This document shows, one piece after another, positions 1 through 14,100 of a stretch of 64,000 nt of DNA (positions are counted from its first letter, which is position 1; each line of letters begins with the position of its first letter). The stretch is from positions 19,097,183 to 19,161,182 of the forward strand of contig NC_043980.1 in the NCBI RefSeq assembly GCF_902150065.1. Direction: 5' to 3'. The notes under the pieces are model-generated. The model searched no databases. It saw nothing but the letters and a program-made list of their open reading frames with translations, and was not told the DNA's origin. The stretch is from Myripristis murdjan (Eukaryota > Chordata > Actinopteri > Holocentriformes > Holocentridae). Made by a program: the position numbers and the translations under genes.

Positions 1-1318
1 CTGAAATGGTGCTAATACGGCGGTCCGGCGTGGCTCCTGGCTGGTGTGTCAATGTTAATAGACATGCAGTCACTTCACGACAGGTAACTTGACTCTGATG
101 AACTCTGGCAGGGCTTGGTGGGAGATAGGATTTTCAGCCTCGGCCTGGAGCAAGTCAGTTGAGTTCCTTTTTCTCTGCATTACACACCGTCGGGCTATTT
201 TGATAGTGTGAGACAAGTTTGTTTACATGGTTTATTCTCAGGGTTGGAAAGTGTCACAGGAAACTATTCCAGTCAGCGACACTTTGCTTGAGGTATTCTT
301 AATACGTGCCATAAAAGCTTTAATTACTGAGATAACATTTCAGGATATTAATGTGTTTGTCCTGGTTCATCCCATTTCATTTCATTTCCTCGTTGATGCC
401 AGAGTTGGAACAATCCTTTTTCTTGTATGATTATAGTAACATTAAAATCTACTGTCCTCCAGTCCACTGTGAAGATGCAGTATTTACTAGATGACCAATG
501 GTTGCAATTTTTAATTGGCAGCATTTTTTCCCCTTTTCTTATTTCTAATAATTAAAAGCCAAAAAAGTGCTGTTTGCCGGTGGTTCACTGGATGGCAGCT
601 TAGATTATTCAAATCACTGTGAAATTCAATTTATAGGGCAGTAACCAAATAAAAATGTGTGTGATCTCAAATGGAGTAGAATAACTTACAGTGAAATGGT
701 TTGGTTTGTTGCAACAAGATTTATATATTTTTAAAATCTATACAAAATGATTTTTCTGTTTTTCATATGTTTACAGATAGAGAACAAGTACTTGACATCT
801 TTCTCTTTTTATTTCAAGTCACAATACAAGCAGAACAGGCTAACTACAGTTTAAAATTAATGTTTAGAAGCCTCTTTTGATGTTAGGCTGAAACATCTCA
901 CCATCTGTCTTCTTCAGTTGGAGGGCTGACATTTAGATGAGGGATTGCACCTCTGTCTCTTAAAAAGTGTCTTATTGCACAAATATTCCAATCATTTGCA
1001 CCATATAAGATGTTTCAGGCTCAACTGTGTATATAAGACGGATTGAGGAACCGACACAAAAATGACTCAGAATTCATCTGAAACTGGTTATTGTATGTAC
1101 AGGATCTATCATTTCGTTTTTCCATTTCATTTTAAAAGCACTGAAATTACTGAAAGTAATAAACAGTTGGAAGCACACTAATAATAGAAAAGCTGGACAT
1201 ACAAACGTGTTTTTATTATTGATGAAAAAAAGTGAAAGGAAAGGACAAGAAAGGCAGAGAGGAATGAAAGATTTTATTTCTTATATAATTCATACATACA
1301 AGTCCCTGTCTGTGACTA

Positions 1319-1320
<2 letters not shown>

Positions 1321-1354
<34 letters not shown>
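1321..1354. repeat. (CA)n microsatellite
   Basis: A nearly pure run of about 17 CA units. A short His/Thr-alternating ORF across it is an artefact of the repeat. Confidence 0.95.
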
Positions 1355-1359
<5 letters not shown>

Positions 1360-1723
1360 GATACACACTTACAACTACTCACAACCCATTCTCAGCTAAT
1401 GTGTCAGAGCACTGATACAACTGCATGAGCATACATGTCAGCTGGACGGGTGGCAGGCAGGGGCCTCGTAGAGGGTTGAGTAGTGGTGTGAAGGGGAACA
1501 CAGGGAGAGTGTGTGTGCGTGCGTGTGTGGGGAGATGGGAGGGTGGGTGCGTTTTGGACAGAGCGCCAAGGGGGCATGGCTGGGATAGTGATGCAGGAGG
1601 AAAAGGTCAGGCAATGTAAAGTATTTGTTGCGCTGATGCAGGGAGAGGACAGCTGCTCGGACAGATCAGATGCTGCTGCTGCTCCAGCTTGGAAGCGAGT
1701 CTGCAAGGCTGTGATGGGGTCAA

Positions 1724-1733
1724 CTTTTTATAG
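1724..1733 (-). promoter_or_regulatory. TATA/CArG-like box in a GC-rich island
   Basis: Read on the minus strand this is CTATAAAAAG, close to both a TATA box and an SRF CArG box (CC, six A/T, GG). It lies between a C-rich tract (1735-1750) and a GC-richer segment (1430-1700), and AT-rich DNA surrounds the whole island. A minus-strand transcript would start near 1700. No coding exon could be assigned downstream, so the target gene would lie outside the window or have a non-coding first exon. This is inference from base composition and one motif. Confidence 0.25.
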
Positions 1734-1920
1734 CCCCCTCCCCCTCTGCTTTTTCCTAAAAGGGGAGAAGGAGGTGGGGAGAAGTGCTAACCTCTAGCAC
1801 TCCTATGTAAACAAATGAAGCAGCATGCCCTGGCGGTGATTTGGCTGAAGACGGTCAGCTGGTTTAGAGTCAGGAACTGCAGATGTACTGAAAAGGCTCA
1901 CACCTTACCTGGACTTTACA

Positions 1921-2300
1921 GTGGTAATATTCAACTTAGTATTAACTTTGTATCAGCTGCGATTCACAGTTGAGTCAGTGTTTATACTTAACTTCATGTG
2001 TCTGTTGTAAATAGTCAGCTTTGTATCAATATACTATCAGTTCAGTTGTTAGTTAGGGTTACGGTTAGGCTTAGGTTGAAACTGATTCAAAGTTGATGCA
2101 AGAGTGGTATTTAGTTTAAAAAATGTATAGTAAATTGATACAAAGTTGATATTAAGTTGAAAAAAAAAATCTAAACTGATACAAAGGTGATACTAAGTTG
2201 AAAAGAAAAAAAAAATCTACCAAATTTGATACAAAGGTGATACTGTGTTGGCACTAATGTAAAACAAAGTTCATATGAAGTTGATAGAAGGTTGATAATT
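1921..2300. repeat. Fold-back (inverted-repeat) element with internal degenerate repeats
   Basis: The left arm (1925-1955) contains attaactttgtatc. The right part repeats its complement several times: gatacaaag appears near 2138, 2180 and 2230, each followed by a variant of ttgatattaagttga. The element can therefore fold on itself, and the right arm has a ragged unit of about 45-50 nt with poly-A spacers. It looks like a decayed MITE-type element. The exact ends are not clear. Confidence 0.5.
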
Positions 2301-2892
2301 TATTGAACACTAAAACTGGGCAGTCCAAACAAAGGGTTACCCTGAAAATTAGTTGGAAGTTCAGTATATTGCAATAATAAAAAACACTCACAGATGAGAA
2401 TATAACCATGCTAAGTAACTTAATACATGTTACATCATATGCTCAAATATGCAGCGTGAGATCATTTTCTCCTATAACATAATCATACCTCAGTTTAACG
2501 TCCATTTCCTTTGCTCTTTGTCAGCTTTAGATGTCTCCACTGGGAAATCTTCATTCACTGTAACGGCAGTTTTCACCACCAGCCCACCAGACCCACTCCA
2601 CCTCATCACATCTGCGATCGAACCCCTCACAACTTCAATAATTTCAACTCCCAACTCTTTTTCGTTGTTTGTCTAACAGCATACACTGTGGTAAAAGTGC
2701 AGCACTTTGTAGGGTAAACATATTTATCAATGTCCTCTGGCCGCTGCTCTGCCTTTTGCTATATTGCAATGCTATTTAATACTTTCCATTCAGCTGCTGT
2801 CTAGAACACTGATCTGTTGAAATGCTATTTGTGCACTGCAGCATGTCCGTTCAAAAGGAAACAAGGCAGGCCTTGTATCACAATCCGTATTT

Positions 2893-2924
<32 letters not shown>

Positions 2925-5900
2925 AATCAATTTGAATTCATTACAGTGCATTAAAGACACAAAACATCTCATAATAGATAGTTATTAACTGTAAATTTAA
3001 CCTTTTGAGCTTTATTTACCTATTTTTCTGAGGACAGGGACCACTTGTCTGCACTGAATTTTGTAAACTCCAGAAAATATGGTAAATTATTGTAAAATTT
3101 CAACAGAATTTTATGGTTAGGGCTGTCCCTAGCTGAGGTAATTACCTGTTCACTGCTTTTTTTTTTTTTTTTTTTTTTTTTTTATCACACTGCTACCCTT
3201 GTAGTGCCAAGTCTAATTCTGTTCAATCACAGTAACATTTCCATATTTAGAGTCAGCTGGTCATACTCTTATTGAAGTAGGTGCATCCTTTGTGTCAAGT
3301 GTCACAAAATGCTGCTAAAACCCGCACAGCTGATGTACTGTACTATATGATGTGATGTGTATTTATATTTTATGCTGAAAGCACTCTCCTTGTATATTAT
3401 TGTGTCATGAGATGAAAAGAGAAACACACAAAGTGTGTTGCTCAGACTAAGCAGAGCTGTGACTCTAGTTCAACAAGTTACTTTGGTATAATTGTCCTAA
3501 GTAGTGTTGGGCTTAATGGAGCCAGTGCCAATTGAAACTTTTAGGGGATAACCTCCTCTATTTGGTTTTGGTTTAATTTACACTTCTGTGTAAGGAGAAA
3601 GGAGATGGTGCATGTCTGTCTGAATTTGTCAGTGTTTGTGGCTGAGGCTATGCGTGGCATTTCAGCACTCTGTGGCCATACAACAAGGAGTCAGGTTACT
3701 TCACTGTAGAGAGGCGCTTACAGTAGCAGACATACAGCACTGGAGACAGATATACAGCTAGGTCTTTAACTTTGCTACCTTTGCTTCCATATGGAGGCAT
3801 GTAGGTTTCCTTCTGCATTGGCCAAAAAAACTACATCCAAAATATTATCAGTGACCTTATTAAGACCTGATTACTGTACAGTGAACCTCTGATGATATAT
3901 CCGTTCTCTCTCCGGTCTCTTGTTTCCTTTTGAATCTGCAGTGTAACAACAGGGCTCAGTGCTTTGTAAAGGTGCTTTTCTTAAGCTATATCAGCATCCA
4001 GTGTGGGGATGATGCATACCGTAGGTTGCTGTTTGTAGCATGTTTTCAAAACTAAACACAAACAAAAGGTATTTGGAGCTGCTGGTCAGTCTATGTACCT
4101 GAATTCTGTAAAAATACATGTTATCGTGCCTAAATGTGACAACAAACTTTGTATGAGTTGCCCTATGAGTTGATTTCATTAGAAATAATATGAATTCATG
4201 CAGTGGTTTGGAAGACTTGTTGGCTGTGTAGTAGATTGGACATGGGTTGCTCTTGATTCTAGAGTAACTTGATGTCACATGATCTGATGCATTTTGAAAT
4301 GAAGTGTAATTCAAATTTGTACACATAATTAATTAATAATAATCCTATCTTAATTAATAATACTAAGCCTTCATAGTTACTTGTCCCTTACGTCTTTAAG
4401 AGCAGTGCTAGCAAAGCATTTATTTAGTTAAAAATTGAGACCAGTTGCACAAACCCCTCCACCACCTTTAAGAAAATTGCTAAACTCTGAACTGGACATC
4501 TTTATTAATGCTTATCTTGGATTATGGCGCAAGGGATAGTAACATCATATCATGTTTATTCCTAAATTTCAGATGTTTCAATAATGAAAATCATGATTTC
4601 ACCATAAGTAATATATGATATCAGATTGGTCATTTGTCCTGTTATTTCCCTGTTAAATATAATATAAATCACAAATATATTTCCGTTTGTATGCTCCAGT
4701 AAATTAGCTATTCTAACGTTGTCATGAACATGTTATACATGAAACCCACATGGATATATTCAGTTTATTGAATGACTCTTATCTGTGAATACTATCATGA
4801 TGTACTTAATGCACTTGGATTATCACTCTCTTGTCACCAACACTGGCAGCAGTGAGTGGCTGAAAACATTGGTGATAGTAGTAGCACTATGAAAATGAAA
4901 CAAATATGTAATTGTTTTAGGTCAGTTTTGCCCAAGAAATGCACTATAACAAAAAAATATTTTTTTTTGGTCAAAATTTTGTTCTTCAAAATGTCCTCCA
5001 GCAAACATACTGACTTAAAGGCTTTATGTGGGACACTGTTTCTAATGGAAGAGACTGGCTCGATCAGTGCTTGCTTTTGAAAATATTTAGAGTGATGGCT
5101 ACTTGAAGGTGAGATGGTTAGAGACATGTGCATTGTGTGAAAGTCCAAGCACGAAGGGGCACCAAACTGAAGGAAATGCCATAATGGCTGTAAGGTGTGG
5201 AAGGATGTCACATCAGGGGTGTTGTGTGTGTTTTAAGCACAATATTTAATCATGTTAAATGGCTGCCTCAGAAGGAGACAGAGGTCAGTGTGACAGCAGA
5301 GAGACACTTGAAAGGAGAAGTTGTGCAGTGTTTGCACATATAAGCTTGAAAGCAATGAAATATGACAAGTGAGTGTACTGTAGACTGCCAAGCCTACATG
5401 TGTCTGGAATAAATTCAAAATGCAAGCTAACTGAATATGTTTGTGTCCATTTATATCAGTGTAACTCCAGTTGACTCAAACTGAAATGGTTCGCCACAGC
5501 CCTTAAATTTCCTAAAGGCTTCAAAACCCAGGTGAATTCAGTGTGCAAGGCCATTACTGTGCTGTTAGATTAAATGTGAATCACATATGTAATGAAATAG
5601 TTTTCTGTCTTAGATAGAGCTTGCATGCAGATATGGGGTTGCACCTTTTAGGAGCTGCTGGTTCAGAAAAAGCTGGAACATAAACAGTCAACAAAAACTT
5701 TCCTAACCTTAGAGTTAGGATATATTTCAAAGTAAAATCCCAAGAAAAGATCCTAATCAAGTTAAAAATTACTATAGCAGTATATGACTTTGTTTTTGTA
5801 AAAACAAAAACACCTTGATAGTAAAAAGTGTCAAACAATGTATGTCTCACACACACTTTTAAAGAAGAATTTTGTATACACTGATAATTACCAGCTGACA

Positions 5901-8166
5901 AACACTGCCTCCACAGTTCCTGTCAAATATGTAAAATACTAATATAGCAGTGTTGTGCAGTGCATGCTGTGAAAAGTGACTTTCTGTGTTGGCTACATTT
6001 GTAACATTTCGTTTTACTTCCCTGTCTTTTTCCAGCTCTCTGTGGTTTATCAACAAAGCTGGTAGAGGTTCATCACTGAAAATATACAGTATAAACAAGA
6101 AATGACAAGGGTCAAATAGATTTATGCTAATAGAAGTGCACATTAACGTTTTGGCATCCACCGTCGTGCAAGGTTAGCTTTCTGGTGACACTGAAACATC
6201 ACCCGGCCTGAGGCTTAAGTTTAACCTGACAGTTTGCTGCTGTGTTGACTCCGTTGCCATGGACGCAGCGAGACTGGCAGACACTGGTTTGCCCCCAGCT
6301 GCTCTCAGTGGTTTCTAAAGAATGTACATTAAGGCCCAGTTGTTGTGTTTGGATGCCAGTAAGGGCTCTGATGTCACAACTGTGACACCAGAAAAGTCAA
6401 GATTTATTGCCTCACCTGGATCCACAAGTTTGTGTTTCATTCAGGCCTCCACAGTTTGTCTCCTGCTCAGATGTACCGCAAAGTTCCATCCAAACAAAAA
6501 GCCGTTTTGTGACTTTGAACACTACAGCCACTGCAAATAAACATCATACTTGTGTAGATAAAAATATATGTAGGTGAATGTCAGAGTTGAAACTCTTATT
6601 TTGTCATTAAGGAACCTGTCATCTTGAAATTTTCTCATTTCATGTTGACAGATAGTTGACTGCTCCACTGGAAACCACCAGGAGGAAATAGGAGCTGCAA
6701 CACGGGGATCATTGATTTTCCATTTAAGAGGGGCACGCAGTTCAAATTGTCAAATACCGCAGTTATGTGCTTGTGAGGGTAATACGCTGGGCCGAGCAAT
6801 ATCTCTTTTAAATGGGACAGTCAGCTTACTCTGTATGTCTGAAATGTTGTCAGGGTATCAAAACTCATTTGTGAAAGATCCCATGCATTATCTTTTTCCA
6901 TTTTTTTTTTTTTTTTTTTTATATTTTGCATTCTTTGTTTGCTAAAATCAAAATCCCCAAACAAAAAGATGAAAAAGCCTCGAGTGCACATTTATTTTGC
7001 AGCCAAACTAACAAACTGATTTCAAAATAAGGAGAGTTCACTGTGAGCCCATTTACACCCGTTACCATGCACTGTGAATGCTCAGCAGCCAGTCGGATCA
7101 CACTCATTCACATAAAAATCAGGTGTAAATATACCCATGATGCACTGGATGATGATGAGAATGGATTATAATCTGACTGCTGAAACCACATGGGGAGGTT
7201 TGAGACAGATTGTGGCACACTGTCATTGCAAGTTGGCAGAGTGTTAATGAAAATATTTCTCTGAGGCACATAATTATTTCCTCCAATTTAAAGCTGACAG
7301 ACAGGAACGACAGAGGGAAGGCCTGAGTGGATGGCAATTGGATTTCTGCCGAGTGCACGTTTTTGATAACAAATGTAAATGTAATGTGGATAAACTGCAT
7401 CTAAATACAAGTTGCATGAATGCAGTGTAGATGTGGTCAGAGTTGCCCAAAATATTCTTTATCTTAAACTACCTACCAGTTTCTAGATAAGCAGAGCAAT
7501 TATGGCCACATACAAAAAATATTTTAAAAGTGATGGATTAGTATTTGTAAATACAAATCTTGTAAATACAAACGAACTACGTGCACATCATCTGATATAT
7601 TAAAAATCCACCAACTCAATTATGAAAACTGGAAAAACTGTGTTATTTCAATTGTACTAACAGTGACATGTAGTCAGACAATACTCAGTTGCTCCATTTT
7701 AGTCATCATATTTAATTAAAAAACACAGGAATGTTGATGACAGGAGTATTTCTATTCACGGGGAAAGCTAATCCAATGTTTCAAGCGTCATATTTACATA
7801 CTCTATCTGTTGGGGAAAATCACAGTGGTTCTATTCACGCTGAGTACCATGTATCAAATAAAGCATACATATGTACCCATTATAAATACATTTTCAAAGA
7901 AATCCATAAAAAGACAATGCAATAGGTCCCAGATTTCAAACAAAATGTCAAATTAAAATGACTTAAATACCCAGAGGAATGTAAACATTACATGTGTTGT
8001 TAAAAAAAACCCACTTTCCCTCATTATGCTTGGACACTGCTTGAGGCTGAGGTGAGATAGGTGTCCCTGAACGCAATAAATCTTCTTTGAGTGACCACAG
8101 TGAGAAGGGTTAAAAACATGCCCATGAGAATGAAGACTGCTTCTTGGATAGTTCATCGAATCTCCC

Positions 8167-11100
8167 CTACCAACTGGAGTCAAAAACCCTCTTGCACATG
8201 TTCGAATTCTCTTGGTGGAGAGGGAACTCGGAGCCGGGCACGAGCTGCTTCCTGCCTTTGCGTGACACAACACTCTTCCCAGACGGCAGGCTCTCATACG
8301 TGGTCAGGTATTCACTGAAAGTGGGACAAGAATTTGGATTAGGCTTTGAATTTTCTGATTGTCTCGCTCGAAAGTTGTTTACATGTGCTATTTTATTTCA
8401 TTTGTTGAAACTATACAGAGGAAGGAATACTGTCTGCTAAAGGAGTCTCACAGTACCTGAAGGGAAAGGTAGCTTTGTCCATCTGCATGCAAACCAGGAA
8501 AGGATACTCTGAGAACTGGACAGTGGTGATGAAGTCCAGCGAAGCCTCTGTTTCGAAGCTGACCTCCATCCCGGCTCTAACAAAGTCCATGTCAATGGTC
8601 ACGTTGCCAGTGACCACTAACGCACCCCTGTGACCAAAACCAGTTAAGAGTTAAAAAAAAAAAAAAAAAAGGTCTCCAACCAACTAAATTCCATGTGTAG
8701 CTGAATGTTTTTGATCAATATTAAGGACCTCTTTCATTTTTGTGGCTTATGGTGGTTTCTTTCTATGGCTTAGCATACATTTGCACCTCAAACACAGTTT
8801 GCCATGAACACAGAGGCTCAAGAGTAAAACAGTTGGCTTCCACACTCACAAGAACATTTGCCAGTGGAGTCTCAACCAATGAAACAACTTCTCCTTATGG
8901 TTCAAATCAAAGTGTGCGCCGTCCGCTGCAAATTCAGCCTCTGTAACTTTGCCCATGCAGGCATGCCTTGGCAAAGATGCCACTGTGGTTTGTTCTGCTA
9001 CTATAGATAGCCTCCCACTCTATTATCAGAGTGGAAGAGGTACAGCTATGCTGATCCATTCACCTGCCTCTGCCATTCCCCTGCGCACAGGGATCAACTC
9101 TACCAGAAGTGCCATCCAAGATGTCACCTTTAATAGCTCTCCAAAACACTGACAAACTAAACCTGTGAGGTGTACTTTGAAAATCTGCAGGAACATAAAG
9201 AGACTCAAAAACATGAAAGGTCTTGGCTTTGGTTCAATCAATATCGTACAGCATCAAAACCCCCAAATCATGTGTCATTTTTACCTAACCTTGACCCCCA
9301 GAAAATCCCATCTGGTTGATCTCACAGTCATCTTTTCCATCTTTCCTAACACACTGACAATGGAACTGTGTGTCCATTAGTCATGACACCGAGGGGTGCT
9401 AGAGAAACTTGCAAATGCTGTTGTTTCTGGCTCTAGGCGACAGACATGAGGGGTCACTAATGTATGCTTAATTATCAGGCATAGGAAAATTTCATAGAAT
9501 TTGAATGATCAAAAAGGCATTTTCCTTCCTATCCCATTTTATCATCAGATGCTGTGATATATCCAATATTAGCACGATGATATGTTCCATATTCAATGGC
9601 TACTGTTGTGTGTATTGACAGTAATGTCCTAAAATAGGGAACCAGGAGGGATGACAGAACTGACGCAATATCCACACATAACCACTGATGAGACAGGCAT
9701 GAACAGTCGCAGACACAATTCTGGAAAATGTCCAGTGTAGCCGTGGAAGAAATGAATCAGGCATCACTTATAGGCCTTCTAAAGTTTGCATAAATCCAAC
9801 ATCAACATCAGTCTATTTACAGCACAATGACATACCCTGTCCTTCTGACACGACTTCCCTTTCGATCATAAAAGTTGTTTTTGGCAGAGAATCATGACTA
9901 TCACAAGGCCTTTGCCCTGCATTTGCATTACACACTCAAGAACCTAAATATAACAGATAGGTAAGTGAAAAGGTGCACCCAGTGAGATAATTTCTTATCT
10001 CAGAGTTGCACTTAAGAGGCTGTGACCCACTTACACAATCAATAGCAAATTATACAAAAGACTTTTCTGAAATAATAATTCCTGTGGTGGTTAAGCCCGA
10101 AAACACAACTGTAGCAGTCACATGATATTGCTGTAATATCTTTACATAGTGTCATCCTACAACCCTCTGGACTCTACCTGTTGTTGACGCTGGTCTTGGA
10201 CTCCCTGTACCACAGACTGATCTCCATGCCTCCAGAGATATCAATGGCCAACCCTCCCTGGAACTCTGCACTCGCCTTCAGACCAGACTGGAGCTGGATG
10301 ACCTGGAGGACGGACAATGAGCAGGAAAATACGAGACAATGACACATGAAGCAATGAGAGCAATGTCTGAGCGTGGCTTCTATGTCAGTGATTTGGCTGA
10401 GGAGTGCTGCATTGCTTCTTGGTGTCAAGAGAGGTGCATTTCTCATTGAGAGAGCATTTCTCATTGAAAAACAGATCCGTTTGTGTTGGCTTGTTTGGTT
10501 GGGTTATTGATCACTAACAGTCAAAAGCCAATCTCTCTTGTTTGCTTTTGATACTAATTATGGAGGCTCATTTTACCACAGAATTTATGTTTAAAAAACT
10601 GTTAAAAAAAAAAGAGCTCCCATTAGTGGGTTTGTAACTGATGTGAGTACAGCAAAGGCAAACCCACAAAATGGGGGTTCATTTTAAATTCTAGAGGAGA
10701 TTTCAAGGTTTCCAAAGGTTTCCTGTTGAATTACAGGGAAATATGTATAAAATTATTTACAAGTTAGATATTTTTGATGTACTGGTGCAGCCATAAAACA
10801 GTGGTGTCTTGTTGCAACCACCAGATACAGAATATATGAGCCACTGTCAGACTATATGGAAAGAAATTTTTTTTCTACCTTTGATGCCACTTAAGGGGAA
10901 ATTTAAGGGAAGGGAAAATTGGAGTTCACGGGGTTAATGTGCTACATGATGGCAAGTGCTTACCTCAGAATGATCAGTCAGCAAGATGAGACCCTTTACT
11001 ACATTCATGGGCTCCCCGGACATAGAGAACATTTTGGACATGAGGTCACTGTAACCCTTAAAGAACGTGACAGGCCGCAGTTGGACATCGAACAGCAGAG

Positions 11101-14100
11101 CCGACATGCCAGCAAAGGACTCCAAGTCTTCCTCTCCTTCGTCAGGTGTGGCAGCAATCAGGGACTCCAGGCCCTGGGCCTCAATTGCCACCTAAAAAAT
11201 GAATGAAGAATTTTGAGAGCAGGCACTAATGTCTAGATATATGAGGAGATATTATGGTGATCTGCTCTGATATTTCACTTCATTCCACCAAACTTGAGTG
11301 ACTCAAGTTATAACTCATATGCAACCTGGGATGAAAAGCAATCTTCACAAGAGTATTGCTACAACAGCAAGTTTTGCATAAATTACTGCAATCCATTTAT
11401 AATCCTGTGTGATGGCTTCACCTGCAGACCATGTAGCACAGCTCCTTTACTAGCACCAAAAATATTCATGTTGCTTCTCCTCAGGATCCCAGAGCCAGAA
11501 TACAGGATGTCCAGGCTGTATGTGGATGTAACATCAGCAGATTCTGCAGGAAGAGGATTGTTTTTATTTATTATTGATGTGGCATTCATTTACTGAGGCC
11601 ATTAGGAGCATTTAATCCGTGTGCATGTATGGTAATTGTTGTGCAGGTACTTAAAAAAAAACATGGACAACAAGGCTCCATCTTGTAAACTATGGTATCA
11701 AAGCATGCTCTTATAATTATAGGTTGTGTGGCATAACTAATTATCCCTAACGTCATCGTTAAGGGTGGTTTCAAACTGCCTATGGTTTCTCCAGAGAAAA
11801 CAGTATTGATGTATTTCCCTTTGTCTTAACTTGCAAAACTGGAAATGGGAGCATCTTGATCAACCTTCAGTAGGTCAGTAAAGTTATCATGAGCTGATTG
11901 TGAAAATATAGTGGTTATTTGGAATAAAAAAAAAAAAATCACTCACGTGCCATGAAGCCTGAGTATGCAGATGATGATCCAACTTTTGAAAAACGGTCAT
12001 AATTATGGGAAATCATGTCCTTCATAGCTTTTCGCACAACTTTGCTGCAAAATGAAAAATGAATAATAGTAATTATCACACTGTGGACTGAAACATCAAA
12101 TCAAATCCTGTGTATTGGTAAACTCCTATTTTTATTGCATTATTATTGTTTTGTTACACAAACATCACTCTACCGCATGGAAAAACTTGCCCTCTCAGTT
12201 GGAAATCTCTACAGCTTTGTGTTTCTATGTCCATCGGTTATCTACATCAGATACGTTTATTTACTCTATCATACCTGGCAGGCATCTCGAAATGGAGGAT
12301 GTCCTGGATCTTAGAAAGCATGTATTTGTTCATTTCATGGGGCAGGCTTCCAATGGACAGCAGCACATTCTTGACTTCCATGTACGAGGGGTTGCTACTA
12401 AGAATGACATCAGCAGCAGCTGCCCTCACGTTTTTCTCATAGATCCGGCGATTCTGGTGGTAAACTCTGTTCACTGTGTGTTTTACCTAGGATTGCAATG
12501 CCAGAAAAAAATGTAATTTCTGCTGAAAAGTTCAATTCAGCAATAACACTCACACATATCATCATAATCCACATATTATTTACAACATGGCTTACCTCAT
12601 CTGTAATGAGGCCGATGTCGTATCTCTGCAAGGCCGTGAGGGCGATAGTGCAGTATGCTCCCACCTCTGACTCGGCATATTTTGTGAGGATCGGGATGGC
12701 CTCAGGGAGCAAAGAGTTCTTCAAAGCCAGAAGGTACATCTGAACGTCGGCTTCAACCTGTGTGCTGTCAGGACCTTCTAAGATCATTTTCTTCACCTGG
12801 ACCACTGTCTGAGAGATAAACACAAGGCAGAGAATAAACACTGAACTGCTGTATTCAATCCAGGTTCAGTGTCAGTCCACAGAGGCAAACTGCACTTTAA
12901 AGTCTGGAAGCTTAACAACAAGCATTTCTAAACAAGTTATATACCTGCTGTAACATGATACAGTCACATAAGAGGTAAGCTATCAATCAAGTGTGACTTA
13001 TAATAAATGACATTATGTTGAAGACTCACCGGTAAATCGCACCCTCCTTTCTGACAGAGCTTGTGGACCAGGGCTCCCATGATAATCACCACTGACTCTT
13101 TGATATCAGTGCTGCCGATTTTCCCTTTGGAAATGTCCTGCGAACGTAACAGTTGCCATTACAAATAACTGCAGTTATATGTTGTACATCAGTGGTTCTC
13201 CCAGAGGGCCTGAGGATAATTTTCGGGACTTGCAAGATTATATCTCGCAAGGGGAAAAAAAATTCTACAAGAGGCATTTATGATCATGTTTGTTGCTGAT
13301 TTTTTTTATCCATTTTTTTTTCTTGTAAAATTTAGCACATTAGAGCCTCTTTGTCTTCTCTGATGATTGAAATAAATGATACAGTCTGACTAGGTAAAAT
13401 ATTTCTTTGTTTGTACTGTTCACATGCACACCTAATGAGCACAGATGATGATTTGGAAATTTGGGCTAATGAACAAGCGAAGGTGCCAATTTCGTTATCA
13501 GCTACTGACGACAATTAAGTACTCACCAGCAGAGATTTCAGCATCTGCTCTGTGGGATGGGAGGCAAAGCCACAAGCATAGAGGAACCTCTCCTGCAGAA
13601 CCAAGCCTTTGGCATCGGTGAAGTTGAGGAATTCCAGCATGGCATCAAGGGACGCGGCGGTCTGCGAGGAGGTGACCGCATCCACCACCTGAGGTCTGAT
13701 GACGGGAAAAAATAACCATTAATAAATGGTAAATTGATAGTTGATTAAACTTGAACAAATAGTTAGCATGCAATGAAATGATAATTAATGTTTACTTAAT
13801 ATATTGTGAACTAATTATTAAGTTTAGTGTTGCACACGTTATGACATTTTATACATTATATTGAGTATTTGTTAATGCACACCCAAATGATTTGTAAACC
13901 TTTAAGAAGTCATTTGTAAAACCTCTACACACATTGCATAGATAGATGGACCAGATATTATATTATATAACACTTTGTTAATGGGTGATAATTGGTTTGC
14001 AGACCATCTCCAAACATTATCTGGAGAGCTATTATAAAGTTGCTACAGATATTAAGAATATTTAACAAATAGTGTGTAGTGCATCTTTAAAAATTATTTG

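Larger units (their letters stand above)
1..8166. other. Left-hand non-coding stretch upstream of the mttp 3' end
   Basis: No open reading frame here looks like a known protein and none has convincing splice partners. The stretch is AT-rich and holds a CA repeat, several poly-T tracts (2900-2925, 3158-3183, 6901-6920), a fold-back repeat at about 1.92-2.30 kb and a GC-richer island at about 1.43-1.80 kb with a TATA/CArG-like site on the minus strand. A plus-strand AATAAA near 1157 could end the 3'UTR of a plus-strand gene lying further left. The mttp 3'UTR must begin at 8166 going left; a minus-strand ATTAAA near 7710 is one possible end, giving a UTR of roughly 450 nt. These UTR ends are guesses. 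Confidence 0.5.

Noticed and set aside
1404-1706. 100-aa minus-strand ORF below the TATA-like site
   Set aside because: Low-complexity (Thr/His repeats from a CA-type tract, Ala run from gct repeats), no family resemblance and no splice partner.
4834-5211. Overlapping ORFs of 125 aa (minus) and 74 aa (plus)
   Set aside because: No domain, AT-rich composition, and both strands are open by chance.
6260-6319. Short plus-strand ORF MDAARLADTGLPPAALSGF with a good start context
   Set aside because: Only 19 aa, no flanking exon evidence and no known family; chance cannot be excluded.
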